A DNA stretch of 39,594 nucleotides from an uncultured Monoglobus sp. (lineage in GTDB: Bacteria; Bacillota; Clostridia; Monoglobales; Monoglobaceae), in NCBI GenBank assembly GCA_947624775.1, contig CANQLT010000013.1, positions 1 through 39,594 on the forward strand. Direction: 5' to 3'. The position numbers and the translations under genes are program-made. Under the pieces are notes generated by a model, which made no database searches, was not told where the DNA came from, and saw only the letters and a list, made by a program, of their open reading frames with translations. The stretch's first letter is position 1; each line of letters opens with the position of its first letter. Positions 1-7,400 of this stretch are shown here, in pieces.

Positions 1-3000
1 CGTTTATGCAGTGCGCCGAGCTCAGCAAGGTCACCTTGCCCGAGGGAGTGACCGAGATAGGCGACTCGGCTTTCAGGTCGTGCGCGGCGCTGAAAGACAT
101 AACTCTGCCCGACAGCCTGACGGTTATCGGCGATAACGCTTTCGCGCAGAGCGGCCTTGCGTCGCTTACGATCCACAAGGGCACGGAGAGCGTGAGCCCG
201 ACCGCCTTTAACGGCTGTTCGGCGCTTTCCGAGATAAGCGTCTCGCCCGAGAACACGCGCTTCGCGTCTGTCGGCGGCGTTTTGTTCGACAAGGATATAA
301 CGGAGCTTGTGTGCTATCCGCCGGGAAAAACGGGCAGCGAGTACACCATACCCGCGAGCGTTAAGACTATAGCAAGCAGAGCGTTCACAAATCTTTCATC
401 TCTTACCGCCGTAAACGCCGAGGCGGCCAGCGAGTACTTTTCGTCCGAAAACGGTGTGCTTTTTAACAAAGACGGCTCGGTACTGCTCGTATATCCGACG
501 GGCAGGACCGACGCGGAGTATGTGATACCCGACAGCGTGAGCGAGATCGGCGAATACGCGTTTGCCTACAACGCGTCGCTCAAATCGGTCACGGGAACGA
601 CGAACCTCAAAAAGATAGATGACAACGCGTTTTACTCATGCGCCGCTCTGGAGACTATGGAAGGATTTGACGGAGTGACCGACATCGGAACCACCGCGTT
701 TTACCGCGCGGCCATAAGCGACCTCGGCGCGTTCTCCGCCCTTGAAAACATTGGTTACCGCACGTTCTATAACTGCGTTAAAATAACCGCCGTAAAGGGC
801 ATGAATAACCTTAAAACCATAGGAGACGAGGCTTTCGTGTTTTGCGCTGTTACCGACGTCGAGCTTCCGGACGGATTCACAACGATCGGCGCCAACGCTT
901 TTCGAGGTTCCTATATTGAAAAACTCAGGATCCCGGCAAGCTTGACCGACACCGGAATCGTTTTCCGTTCGGGTTCGCTTGATACCGTGGAGATTGGCGA
1001 GGGAACGGTCGTGATAACCAAAAAAGCCGTTAACTGTTCAATGAGCACGGTCATTATACCCGCGAGCGTGACAAAGATCGAGGATAATGTTTTCAATTCT
1101 TTTAATATGCCGAAAAATGTGTATTATCAAGGCACAAAGGAACAGTGGGAAGCAATCGAGATAGGCAGCGGCAATGACTCGCTCAAAAACGCGGAAATGT
1201 ATTACGAGTCGACGCCCGACACTACGCCGGTGCCGACAGCGCCGCCGACGCCCACGCCAACGCCCAAACCCTCACCGACACCCACACCCACGCCCACTCC
1301 GGTGCCTCCGACGGTTCCGCCGAGGGCGACCAGACCTCCCGCGACTCCCGAGCCGACGGATAATATGCCTCTTAAGATTTGGGAAGTGGGCGGCAGAAGA
1401 ATCACAATAATAGTTACGAGCGACATACCCGAGGGAACCGAGTTTACCGTTGTCATGGCAAAATACAAGGATGATATTATGCTTGACGCGGCTGTTGAGA
1501 CCTTTAAGACAGAAAGCTCCAAAGGATCTGTATTTGATGTGATGATGAGCAAAACTATATTGACCGACGCGGAGGGCGAATACATAAAAACCATGCTGTG
1601 GGACAGCACGGACAGCTGCAGGCCTTTGGCTCTGCCGTACACGACAACTCCGCTTCTCACCGCATTCCCCGGCGCCGAGGGCGGAGGTAAATATTCCACC
1701 GGCGGACGCGGAAAAGGCGGCGCCGAGGTGTACCACGTCACCAACTTAAACGACAGCGGCAAGGGCTCGTTCCGAGACGCGGTGTCTGAGCCCGGCAGAA
1801 TAGTCGTGTTTGACGTGGGCGGCACGATAAACCTCAGCAAGTCGATCACAAGGATCGAGGACGTGACGATCCTTGGCCAGACCGCGCCCGGCGACGGCAT
1901 AACGATAACCGGCGCGCCTCTTGATCTGAAAGGGGGCGACATAGTCCGTTATCTGAGGCTGAGACCCACATACAAACACGAAATTGAGGGAGACGGCTTC
2001 GGCGGCATAGGCTCGAGCGAATCAATAATCGACCACTGCTCGGTGAGCTACAGCGTTGACGAGTGTATCTCGTTCTATGACTGCGGTAACTTCACGCTCC
2101 AGAATTGCATAAGCTCCGAGAGCCTGAAAAACAGCGGCCATTCAAAGGGCTCCCACGGCTACGGCGGAATCTGGGGCGGCTCAAACGCGAGCTACCACCA
2201 CAACCTCATGGCCTGTCACGACAGCCGAAATCCGCGCTTATCGGCCGGTCTCTTCCAGGGCAGCCTGGATTATGATATGAGCGAGCAAACCGATCTGACC
2301 GACCTTCGCAACAACATAATCTACAACTGGGGCGGCAACTCGGCCTACGGCGGACAGGGCGCTATGGCGGCGAACATAATTAACTGCTACTACAAGCCCG
2401 GCCCGTCGACAACCAGCCACCGTTCGAGAATATATGAGACTTCCTCAAGCGGAAACGGCCTGATATCAAAATGGTCGACCGACCTGTATGTTGACGGAAA
2501 CTATATGGACGGCAGCGAGGCTGTCACGGCCGACAACTCAAAGGGAGTCGATCACGACAGCACGGAGGCGAAATACTATGTCTGGACAAAGGATACTATC
2601 ACCGACGAGGCAAAAGCCGTACACTTTAAGTTTGAGGAAAAATATCCCGTGACGACGCAGACCGCAGAGGAAACATATGACACGCTGCTCGAACATATCG
2701 GAGCGTCGCTGCCGAGGCGCGACGAGACCGACGCGAGAGTGATAAACGATGTTAAAAACGGAACGGGCCGAATAATCGACACCGAGGCAGAGGTCGGAGG
2801 CGTAATGCAGTACCCGACTGTGTATCGTTGGTTCGAAATTCCGCAGGAGTGGAAAGACGCAAACGGCATGGGCGGAGCCTATGAGGGCGACATAGTTCCG
2901 AGCGGACGCTGGAAAGGCTACACGTGGATCGAAGCGTATGTCAATGAGTGGACCGAGCAGCAGGAAAATCCGACCAATCCCGATGTTATCGCAAACGCAA

Positions 3001-3233
3001 GCGCAAGCGGCAACAATATCGCGGTTTCAGCCGAGGCTTCGCCCGTAGGAGACAGCCCGATAACAAAGATAGTGATATACGACGGCGACAAAATAATATC
3101 CGAGCATGAGACGGACAAGGTGAATGTTAACATAGAATCGGCCGCCGCGGGAACACACTACATATCGGCGTTAGCCTACAACCAAAAAGGCGAAAGCACA
3201 AGAAGCACGATCGCGGTAGTTGAGGTGAAATAA
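1..3233 (+). CDS. Secreted BspA-type leucine-rich-repeat / pectate lyase (PL1-like) fusion, 5' partial
   Basis: The reading frame is already open at the window edge, so the N-terminus and any signal peptide are missing. Counting from the Met at position 6, residues 1-395 are BspA/LRR_5 repeats (recurring 'IGDxAFxxC' and 'VTLPEG'-like units). A Pro/Thr linker follows (about 396-445), then a small beta module ending in 'MLWDSTDSCRPL' (about 450-540). A right-handed beta-helix polysaccharide lyase starts at 'AFPGAEGGG' (about 550) and includes 'YHHNLMACHDSRNPR', whose Arg fits the catalytic base region of PL1 lyases. The last 100 residues look like a fibronectin-III or Ig-like beta domain. Known for the family: cleavage of pectate by beta-elimination outside the cell. 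The LRR part probably binds surfaces or ligands (inference). The substrate is not proven, since PL1 also includes pectin lyases. Confidence 0.85.
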   Translation, partial: FMQCAELSKVTLPEGVTEIGDSAFRSCAALKDITLPDSLTVIGDNAFAQSGLASLTIHKGTESVSPTAFNGCSALSEISVSPENTRFASVGGVLFDKDITELVCYPPGKTGSEYTIPASVKTIASRAFTNLSSLTAVNAEAASEYFSSENGVLFNKDGSVLLVYPTGRTDAEYVIPDSVSEIGEYAFAYNASLKSVTGTTNLKKIDDNAFYSCAALETMEGFDGVTDIGTTAFYRAAISDLGAFSALENIGYRTFYNCVKITAVKGMNNLKTIGDEAFVFCAVTDVELPDGFTTIGANAFRGSYIEKLRIPASLTDTGIVFRSGSLDTVEIGEGTVVITKKAVNCSMSTVIIPASVTKIEDNVFNSFNMPKNVYYQGTKEQWEAIEIGSGNDSLKNAEMYYESTPDTTPVPTAPPTPTPTPKPSPTPTPTPTPVPPTVPPRATRPPATPEPTDNMPLKIWEVGGRRITIIVTSDIPEGTEFTVVMAKYKDDIMLDAAVETFKTESSKGSVFDVMMSKTILTDAEGEYIKTMLWDSTDSCRPLALPYTTTPLLTAFPGAEGGGKYSTGGRGKGGAEVYHVTNLNDSGKGSFRDAVSEPGRIVVFDVGGTINLSKSITRIEDVTILGQTAPGDGITITGAPLDLKGGDIVRYLRLRPTYKHEIEGDGFGGIGSSESIIDHCSVSYSVDECISFYDCGNFTLQNCISSESLKNSGHSKGSHGYGGIWGGSNASYHHNLMACHDSRNPRLSAGLFQGSLDYDMSEQTDLTDLRNNIIYNWGGNSAYGGQGAMAANIINCYYKPGPSTTSHRSRIYETSSSGNGLISKWSTDLYVDGNYMDGSEAVTADNSKGVDHDSTEAKYYVWTKDTITDEAKAVHFKFEEKYPVTTQTAEETYDTLLEHIGASLPRRDETDARVINDVKNGTGRIIDTEAEVGGVMQYPTVYRWFEIPQEWKDANGMGGAYEGDIVPSGRWKGYTWIEAYVNEWTEQQENPTNPDVIANASASGNNIAVSAEASPVGDSPITKIVIYDGDKIISEHETDKVNVNIESAAAGTHYISALAYNQKGESTRSTIAVVEVK

Positions 3234-3329
3234 TCAAAAATACCCCTACCACCGCAAGCGTCATGTCCGCTTATGTTAATGATTTGTGGCCTCGTTTATA
3301 TCCGGAAACGGAATATGTTTGTGCCACGA

Positions 3330-3530
3330 ACCCGCTCCGCGGCTCCGGCCACAGTCCCCCTCCCCCACTGTCGCAGGGGAGGCAAGAATAAGGCTCCCCT
3401 TCCTTTAGGAGGGGATAATCAGCAAGCTTGCTTGCGGGTTCAAAGCTATCTTTCAAAATTGCAAGCAATTTTGACCAAGAGCTTCCTTAATGCTGGCGCC
3501 GAAGGCGACTGAGGGGGTGGCCTATCCGCT
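3330..3530. repeat. Dispersed palindromic repeat mosaic (MITE-like)
   Basis: This non-coding stretch has no convincing ORF. It is built from short GC-rich motifs such as 'AAGGCTCCCCTTCC', 'AGGAGGGG', 'CGCCGAAGGCGACTGAGGGG' and the inverted pair 'AAAATTGCAAGCAATTTT' around 3456-3473. Motifs of the type 'AAGGCTCCC...GACTGAGGG' are common dispersed repeats in Oscillospiraceae and Lachnospiraceae genomes (family knowledge). Two small ORFs here, one on each strand, have no ribosome site and no protein-like composition. Confidence 0.5.
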
Positions 3531-3547
3531 ATTCACTAATCACTAGT

Positions 3548-3610
3548 CCCTACGTTCGTAGGGCGGCTTGCCCACAAGCCGCCGGCCGGATGTGGGCATC
3601 CGGCCCTACG
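3548..3610. repeat. Nested double-hairpin intergenic repeat
   Basis: Two perfect inverted repeats lie side by side: GGCGGCTTG/CAAGCCGCC (3562-3570 with 3575-3583) and GGCCGGATG/CATCCGGCC (3584-3592 with 3597-3605). Both are enclosed by an outer pair CGTAGGGC/GCCCTACG (3557-3564 with 3603-3610). A further small palindrome CCCTACG-TT-CGTAGGG overlaps the left side. Such compact cloverleaf-like units are typical of dispersed extragenic palindromes. Confidence 0.6.
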
Positions 3611-3679
3611 GATTTAGGGCGAGGCAAACAAGGTGGCAAAAATGAAAAACAAATTAATTTCTTCCCAATAAATACGCAA

Positions 3680-3703
3680 GGCGCCCAAACGGGCGCCATT
3701 TTT
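3680..3703 (+). terminator. Rho-independent terminator
   Basis: A perfect GGCGCCC-AAAC-GGGCGCC hairpin is followed by ATTTTT. It lies 450 bp after the pectate lyase and just before the T-box promoter, so it insulates the downstream unit. Confidence 0.7.
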
Positions 3704-3740
3704 AAAATCGCAAAAATTTTTATTTTTTATAAAATTTTTC

Positions 3741-3769
3741 TTGCATTAATCAAAGATTTATGTTAATAT
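3741..3769 (+). promoter_or_regulatory. Candidate sigma-A promoter for the T-box transcript
   Basis: TTGCAT (3741-3746) and TAATAT (3764-3769) are separated by 17 bp, in an AT-rich tract just upstream of the T-box leader. The -10 matches consensus at only 4 of 6 positions, so the exact box could be shifted by a few bases. Confidence 0.5.
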
Positions 3770-3784
3770 AAGTATACTATATAA

Positions 3785-4054
3785 ATGCGTTTGAGCGGAA
3801 ACAAGTAGATGCGTGAAAGTCTGGAGAGAGTTGCCGGGAGCTGCGAGGCAATGACGGAAGCGTTTTCGAATACATTCCGCGAGCAGTGCACCGAAAGGGT
3901 TTGAGCCGCCCGAGTAGGCTGCAACGGGAGTTCCCGTCACAGAACATGGGTATTGATGATACCTTCTGAGGCCGCGGCTGTGAGGCAGCGGTGAATTGAG
4001 GTGGTACCACGGGTGAAGCTCGTCCTCTGTTTAAAAATAGAGAGCGGGTTTTTT
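3785..4054 (+). promoter_or_regulatory. T-box riboswitch, tyrosine specifier (UAC)
   Basis: The T-box core 'GAGGTGGTACCACGGGT' is at 3998-4014. Stem I can be drawn: GCGGAA (3795-3800) pairs with TTCCGC (3875-3880), and the specifier loop reads GAA-TAC-A, which puts TAC (Tyr) at 3871-3873. The AGTAG and AGAGAG motifs of stem I are present. The bulge TGGT would pair with an acceptor end whose discriminator base is A, as in tRNA-Tyr. A terminator hairpin (4018-4045) with a T-run follows and competes with the antiterminator. Uncharged tRNA-Tyr should therefore switch on the symporter downstream. The specifier assignment rests on my hand fold. Confidence 0.85.
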
Positions 4055-4089
4055 GTTTTGCCCGCAAAAAAGAAAGGATGATTCAAAAA

Positions 4090-5637
4090 ATGGTTTTGAA
4101 AATCGGATTGTTGATCGTTTTCTTTGCGGTTATGGTCTCGGTGGGAATCTACTGCAGAAAGCATTCGACTGACGTAAGCGGATTTGTCCTCGGCGGACGC
4201 TCTGTCGGCCCGTGGCTCACCGCTTTCGCGTACGGCACATCGTATTTCTCGGCGGTTATTTTCGTCGGATACGCGGGCCAGTTCGGCTGGAAGTACGGTA
4301 TCGCCTCGTCTTGGATAGGTATAGGAAACGCGGTCATCGGCTCACTGCTCGCGTGGATAATCCTCGGACGGCGCACCAGACTTATGACACAGCACCTGCA
4401 CAGCGCCACGATGCCCGAGTATTTCGGAAAAAGATATCAGAGCACGGCTCTCAAGATAGCGGCCTCCGTTATCGTGTTCATATTCCTGATCCCTTATACC
4501 GCGTCGCTCTATAACGGCCTTTCGAGACTTTTCTCGATGGCGTTCCCCAAGATCGACTACTCGGTATGCGTTATCGTAATGGCGGTGCTGACAGGCGTTT
4601 ACGTAATCGCGGGCGGATATATGGCCACCGCGGTCAACGACTTTATCCAGGGCGTTATCATGCTGTTCGGCATAGTGGCGGTCATCGCCGCGGTGCTGGT
4701 CCAGAACGGCGGCTTTGTCGAGGCTCTTAACGGCCTTGCCGCGATCGAGGCGCCCACAGGGGTTCCCGGAGCGTTCAACTCGTTCTTCGGCCCCGATCCG
4801 TTGGGACTGCTGTTCGTCGTGCTGCTCACCTCGCTGGGCACATGGGGGCTGCCCCAGATGGTACAGAAGTTCTACGCCATCAAGAGCGAGAACGACATTC
4901 AGAAGGGAACTATAATTTCCACGTTCTTCGCGCTGGTTGTCGCGGGCGGCTGCTACTTCCTCGGCGGATTCGGCAGACTGTTCACCGATAAGCTCACGTT
5001 CCTGCCCGGCGGCGCGATCGAGGGCGGATTTGACGCGATCATTCCCACAATGCTCTCGGGTCTTCCGGATATTCTGATCGCTGTCGTTATCGTGCTGGTG
5101 CTTTCGGCGTCCATGTCAACGCTCTCGTCTCTGGTTCTGGCGTCCAGCTCGACCATGACGCTCGACCTTCTCAAGGGCCACGTTATCAAGAACATGGACG
5201 AGAAGAAGCAGGTTCTTATCATGAGAATACTTATCGTTGTGTTTATCGCCATATCCGCGATAATCGCGCTTAACAAGGATAAGCTCAGCGCCATAGCTCA
5301 GATGATGGGTATATCCTGGGGCGCTCTGGCGGGCGCGTTCCTCGCTCCGTTCATGTACGGCCTCTACTGGAAGAGAACCAACAAGATCTCGGTTTGGGCA
5401 AGCTTTATCTTTGGCGCGGGCATTATGATACTCAATATCCTGACGCCCGGCATCTTCCCCGAGATCCTGAAATCGCCCATTAACTGCGGCGTTATCGCGA
5501 TGCTGGCCGGACTGGTTATCGTTCCGGTCGTAAGCTTGCTCACGGGCAAACCTAAGGACCTCAAGGCGGTTGACGGTATGTTTGACTGCTACAACAAAGA
5601 GGTTGTGGTTCCCGCAAAAGAGTCGCTGGGAAAATAA
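4090..5637 (+). CDS. Sodium:solute symporter (SSS family), probable tyrosine/amino-acid transporter
   Basis: This is a 515-aa integral membrane protein with about 13 hydrophobic segments, the usual size for the SSS/PutP family (LeuT fold). Family marks include 'GGRSVGPWLTAFAYGTSYFSA' around residue 35 and the Na2-site segment 'LSASMSTLSSLVLASSSTM' near residue 340, which resembles the corresponding PutP helix. An ATG at 4078 touches the AGAAAGG ribosome site, so the ATG at 4090, about 11 bases beyond it, is the better start. The gene stands alone behind a tyrosine-type T-box, which suggests Na+-coupled uptake of tyrosine or a related aromatic compound. Substrate is inferred from the regulator only, since SSS members also carry proline, pantothenate, sugars and other solutes. 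Confidence 0.85.
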   Translation: MVLKIGLLIVFFAVMVSVGIYCRKHSTDVSGFVLGGRSVGPWLTAFAYGTSYFSAVIFVGYAGQFGWKYGIASSWIGIGNAVIGSLLAWIILGRRTRLMTQHLHSATMPEYFGKRYQSTALKIAASVIVFIFLIPYTASLYNGLSRLFSMAFPKIDYSVCVIVMAVLTGVYVIAGGYMATAVNDFIQGVIMLFGIVAVIAAVLVQNGGFVEALNGLAAIEAPTGVPGAFNSFFGPDPLGLLFVVLLTSLGTWGLPQMVQKFYAIKSENDIQKGTIISTFFALVVAGGCYFLGGFGRLFTDKLTFLPGGAIEGGFDAIIPTMLSGLPDILIAVVIVLVLSASMSTLSSLVLASSSTMTLDLLKGHVIKNMDEKKQVLIMRILIVVFIAISAIIALNKDKLSAIAQMMGISWGALAGAFLAPFMYGLYWKRTNKISVWASFIFGAGIMILNILTPGIFPEILKSPINCGVIAMLAGLVIVPVVSLLTGKPKDLKAVDGMFDCYNKEVVVPAKESLGK

Positions 5638-5662
5638 ACATAAAAAATCTATAATTAAATCG

Positions 5663-5690
5663 GACCCCGCTTTTTATAAAGGCGGGGTCT
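5663..5690 (+). terminator. Hairpin after the symporter gene
   Basis: GACCCCGC (5663-5670) pairs perfectly with GCGGGGTC (5682-5689) around an AT-rich loop. The downstream T-run is weak, so termination efficiency is uncertain. Confidence 0.5.
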
Positions 5691-5712
5691 CGGCTCCGAA
5701 AGGATGATAAAA

Positions 5713-6390
5713 ATGGGATTTTTGGATGATTTGTTTGATTTTAACCATGACGGCAAGACTGACCGGCTTGAGTGGTGGCTTGCGCACAAATTGTATCTCG
5801 ATGTCACAAAAGACGAGAAAGAATCCGACGAGGATGATTGGAGGACTTATGCCGAGGATGGCTCGGAGTTCGATCTTGACCCCGAGGATTTTGAAAACGA
5901 ATACGAGTATTATGATGCTTTAAATGACGCGGCTGAGGAGGCTCGGTACAAATGGCGCGAAAGCTGCAAAGACGGCTCTGAATTCGGCGTCGATCCGAAA
6001 GATTATGAGACCGAAGAGGATTATGAGGAAGCGCTCAGTGACGCACGCGAAGAGTGGATAGAAAGCGTCTGCGATGATATCTACGACTACGATGTATATC
6101 CCGAGGATTTTGAAACCAAGGCGGAATTTGAGAGCGCGCTTAAAGAGGCTAAGCATGAGTGGAGAGACTATTGTGAGGACGGCGAGGACTACGATGTATA
6201 TCCCGAGGACTACGAGACCGAGGAGGAATACGAAAACGCCCTTGAGGAAGCCGAAAAGGTTTGGCACGAAAAATATTGGTGGAGAGACTATTGCGAGGAC
6301 GGCTGGGATTACGATGTATATCCCGAGGACTATGAGACCGAGAAGGAATACATGGAAGCCCTCGAAAAGGCTAAACGCGACGCCCAATAA
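5713..6390 (+). CDS. Acidic repeat protein with N-terminal EF-hand-like loop
   Basis: This is a 225-aa, strongly acidic cytoplasmic-type protein without signal peptide or membrane segment. The ATG at 5713 sits about 10 bases after GAAAGG, while the ATG at 5704 is too close. Residues 9-20 read DFNHDGKTDRLE, which fits a canonical EF-hand loop (D-x-N-x-D-G-x-x-D-x-x-E). The rest is five repeats of about 34-40 residues with the core 'W-R-D-Y-C-E-D-G-x-D-Y-D-V-Y-P-E-D-Y-E' followed by an acidic helix ending in 'ALEEA'. The last three are close at the DNA level, so they duplicated recently. Ca2+ binding is inferred. Short proteins beginning 'MGFxDxLFDxNxDGK' occur in Clostridia, but I know no assigned function. 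Confidence 0.75.
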   Translation: MGFLDDLFDFNHDGKTDRLEWWLAHKLYLDVTKDEKESDEDDWRTYAEDGSEFDLDPEDFENEYEYYDALNDAAEEARYKWRESCKDGSEFGVDPKDYETEEDYEEALSDAREEWIESVCDDIYDYDVYPEDFETKAEFESALKEAKHEWRDYCEDGEDYDVYPEDYETEEEYENALEEAEKVWHEKYWWRDYCEDGWDYDVYPEDYETEKEYMEALEKAKRDAQ

Positions 6391-6421
6391 TTGCGCCGAT
6401 TTTATAGTTTAATATATATAT

Positions 6422-6452
6422 AACAAAACCCGCGCAAAACGCGGGTTTTGTT
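6422..6452. terminator. Bidirectional rho-independent terminator
   Basis: Perfect 13-bp arms AACAAAACCCGCG / CGCGGGTTTTGTT enclose a 5-base loop. The A- and T-rich ends work for both the acidic repeat gene (plus) and the tRNA-Ser gene (minus). Confidence 0.85.
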
Positions 6453-6455
6453 ATT

Positions 6456-6548
6456 TGGCGGAGTTGGTGGGATTTGAACCCACGTGCCCGGATCTACGGA
6501 CAACACGATTTCCAATCGTGCTCGTTATGACCACTTCGATACAACTCC
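6456..6548 (-). tRNA. tRNA-Ser (anticodon GGA), CCA encoded
   Basis: Read on the minus strand, the acceptor stem GGAGTTG pairs with CAACTCC, followed by discriminator G and an encoded CCA. The anticodon stem CACGA/TCGTG holds the loop TTGGAAA, giving anticodon GGA (reads UCC and UCU). A long variable arm and the T-arm motif GGTTCAAATCC complete a class II tRNA of 93 nt including CCA. Confidence 0.95.
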
Positions 6549-6603
6549 GTAACCATAAAATAATAAATTATTAATTTTTCCGCTGTTGATCACAGCAAGA
6601 TCT

Positions 6604-6631
6604 ATTATACCATAAATTTTTAAAAATGCAA
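6604..6631 (-). promoter_or_regulatory. Sigma-A promoter of tRNA-Ser
   Basis: On the minus strand TTGCAT and TATAAT are 16 bp apart and lie 56 bp upstream of the tRNA. The upstream side is A/T-rich (UP-element-like) and reads AAAAAACACTTGCAT, almost the same as at the rpmB promoter. Confidence 0.75.
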
Positions 6632-6721
6632 GTGTTTTTTAAAAATTTTTAGCGGAATAATTAAATCTGCAATTTCGGGCGTATTTGGCGTTTTGCAAAG
6701 CGGGGATCAAAAACCCGGATA

Positions 6722-7285
6722 TCACTTTGCGGCTTTTTTCTTCAGGATACCCGAAAAACGCCGCGCGTAAAGTATCAGCGATATTATGATGAGAATAATA
6801 TTAAAGCAGATCAGCGCGTTTGCCAAGCCGCTGTTTATATCGGGAAACAGGATCAATACCAGGAACACGATGTACAGCGCTATGGTGTTCAATTTGCCGT
6901 GCCATTCGGAGCTGTTCACCGTGTCGGTCCTTATGATAGTTTTAAGGCCCAGCACGCTGATTATTATCTCTTTCAAAACAAAAATAATAATTACCGCGAG
7001 CATCAGTTTATAGCGGAAAGCCAGAGACACGATTATGGCGGCTTGGGTCAGTTTGTCGGCTATGGGGTCCAGTATTTTGCCGAAATCGGACACCATATTA
7101 AATTTTCTCGCTATTATGCCGTCCGCCACATCGGTAGCGCCCGAAAGCAGAATAACAAACGACGCGGCATAATAATTACCCTTAAAACAGTAAAGCCACA
7201 CGATCAGCGGTATCATCAGCAGTCTCGCGGTGCTGAGCAAATTGGGAATGGTGAGCACCTGTTCCTTTCTGAATATCCGCCGCAT
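6722..7285 (-). CDS. pgsA: CDP-diacylglycerol--glycerol-3-phosphate 3-phosphatidyltransferase (PgsA)
   Basis: This 187-aa membrane enzyme condenses CDP-diacylglycerol with glycerol-3-phosphate, the first committed step of phosphatidylglycerol synthesis. It carries the complete CDP-alcohol phosphotransferase signature D-x2-D-G-x2-A-R-x8-G-x3-D-x3-D, visible as 'DVADGIIARKFN' and then 'DFGKILDPIAD'. Several hydrophobic helices surround it. The open frame extends to 7348, but the start at 7285 (MRRIFRK) has an AGGAG site 9 bases upstream and the N-terminus 'TIPNLLSTARLLMIP' usual for PgsA. It lies downstream of the SLH gene with a hairpin between, so it is probably a separate or weakly linked transcript. 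Confidence 0.92.
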   Translation of the reverse strand: MRRIFRKEQVLTIPNLLSTARLLMIPLIVWLYCFKGNYYAASFVILLSGATDVADGIIARKFNMVSDFGKILDPIADKLTQAAIIVSLAFRYKLMLAVIIIFVLKEIIISVLGLKTIIRTDTVNSSEWHGKLNTIALYIVFLVLILFPDINSGLANALICFNIILIIISLILYARRFSGILKKKAAK

Positions 7286-7333
7286 AGAGCATGTCTCCTT
7301 TCTTGTTCGGTTGTTTCGTTTTTTGTATATTGT

Positions 7334-7384
7334 GTGACAAAGGCACATCGCATTTCAAGCGGGATGTGCCTCATATTCTGTCAC
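7334..7384. terminator. Two-tier stem-loop between SLH gene and pgsA
   Basis: An inner perfect 9-bp stem AGGCACATC/GATGTGCCT (7341-7349 with 7363-7371) is enclosed by GTGACA/TGTCAC (7334-7339 with 7379-7384). There is no clean T-run, so it may be a weak terminator of the SLH gene or an RNA-processing element. Confidence 0.45.
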
Positions 7385-7400
7385 GAGTTCGGGCTTCGGC

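Noticed and set aside
1202-1942. 246-aa minus-strand frame opposite the pectate lyase
   Set aside because: Its composition (Gly/Val runs opposite the Pro/Thr linker) is a mirror of the sense gene; no start signal.
3271-3512. Small frames on both strands in the repeat-rich gap
   Set aside because: They lie in dispersed palindromic repeats, with no ribosome site and no protein-like pattern.
5920-6387. 155-aa hydrophobic frame opposite the acidic repeat protein
   Set aside because: Acidic codons read backwards give Val/Leu/Phe-rich frames that mimic membrane proteins. The sense frame has the ribosome site and clear repeats.
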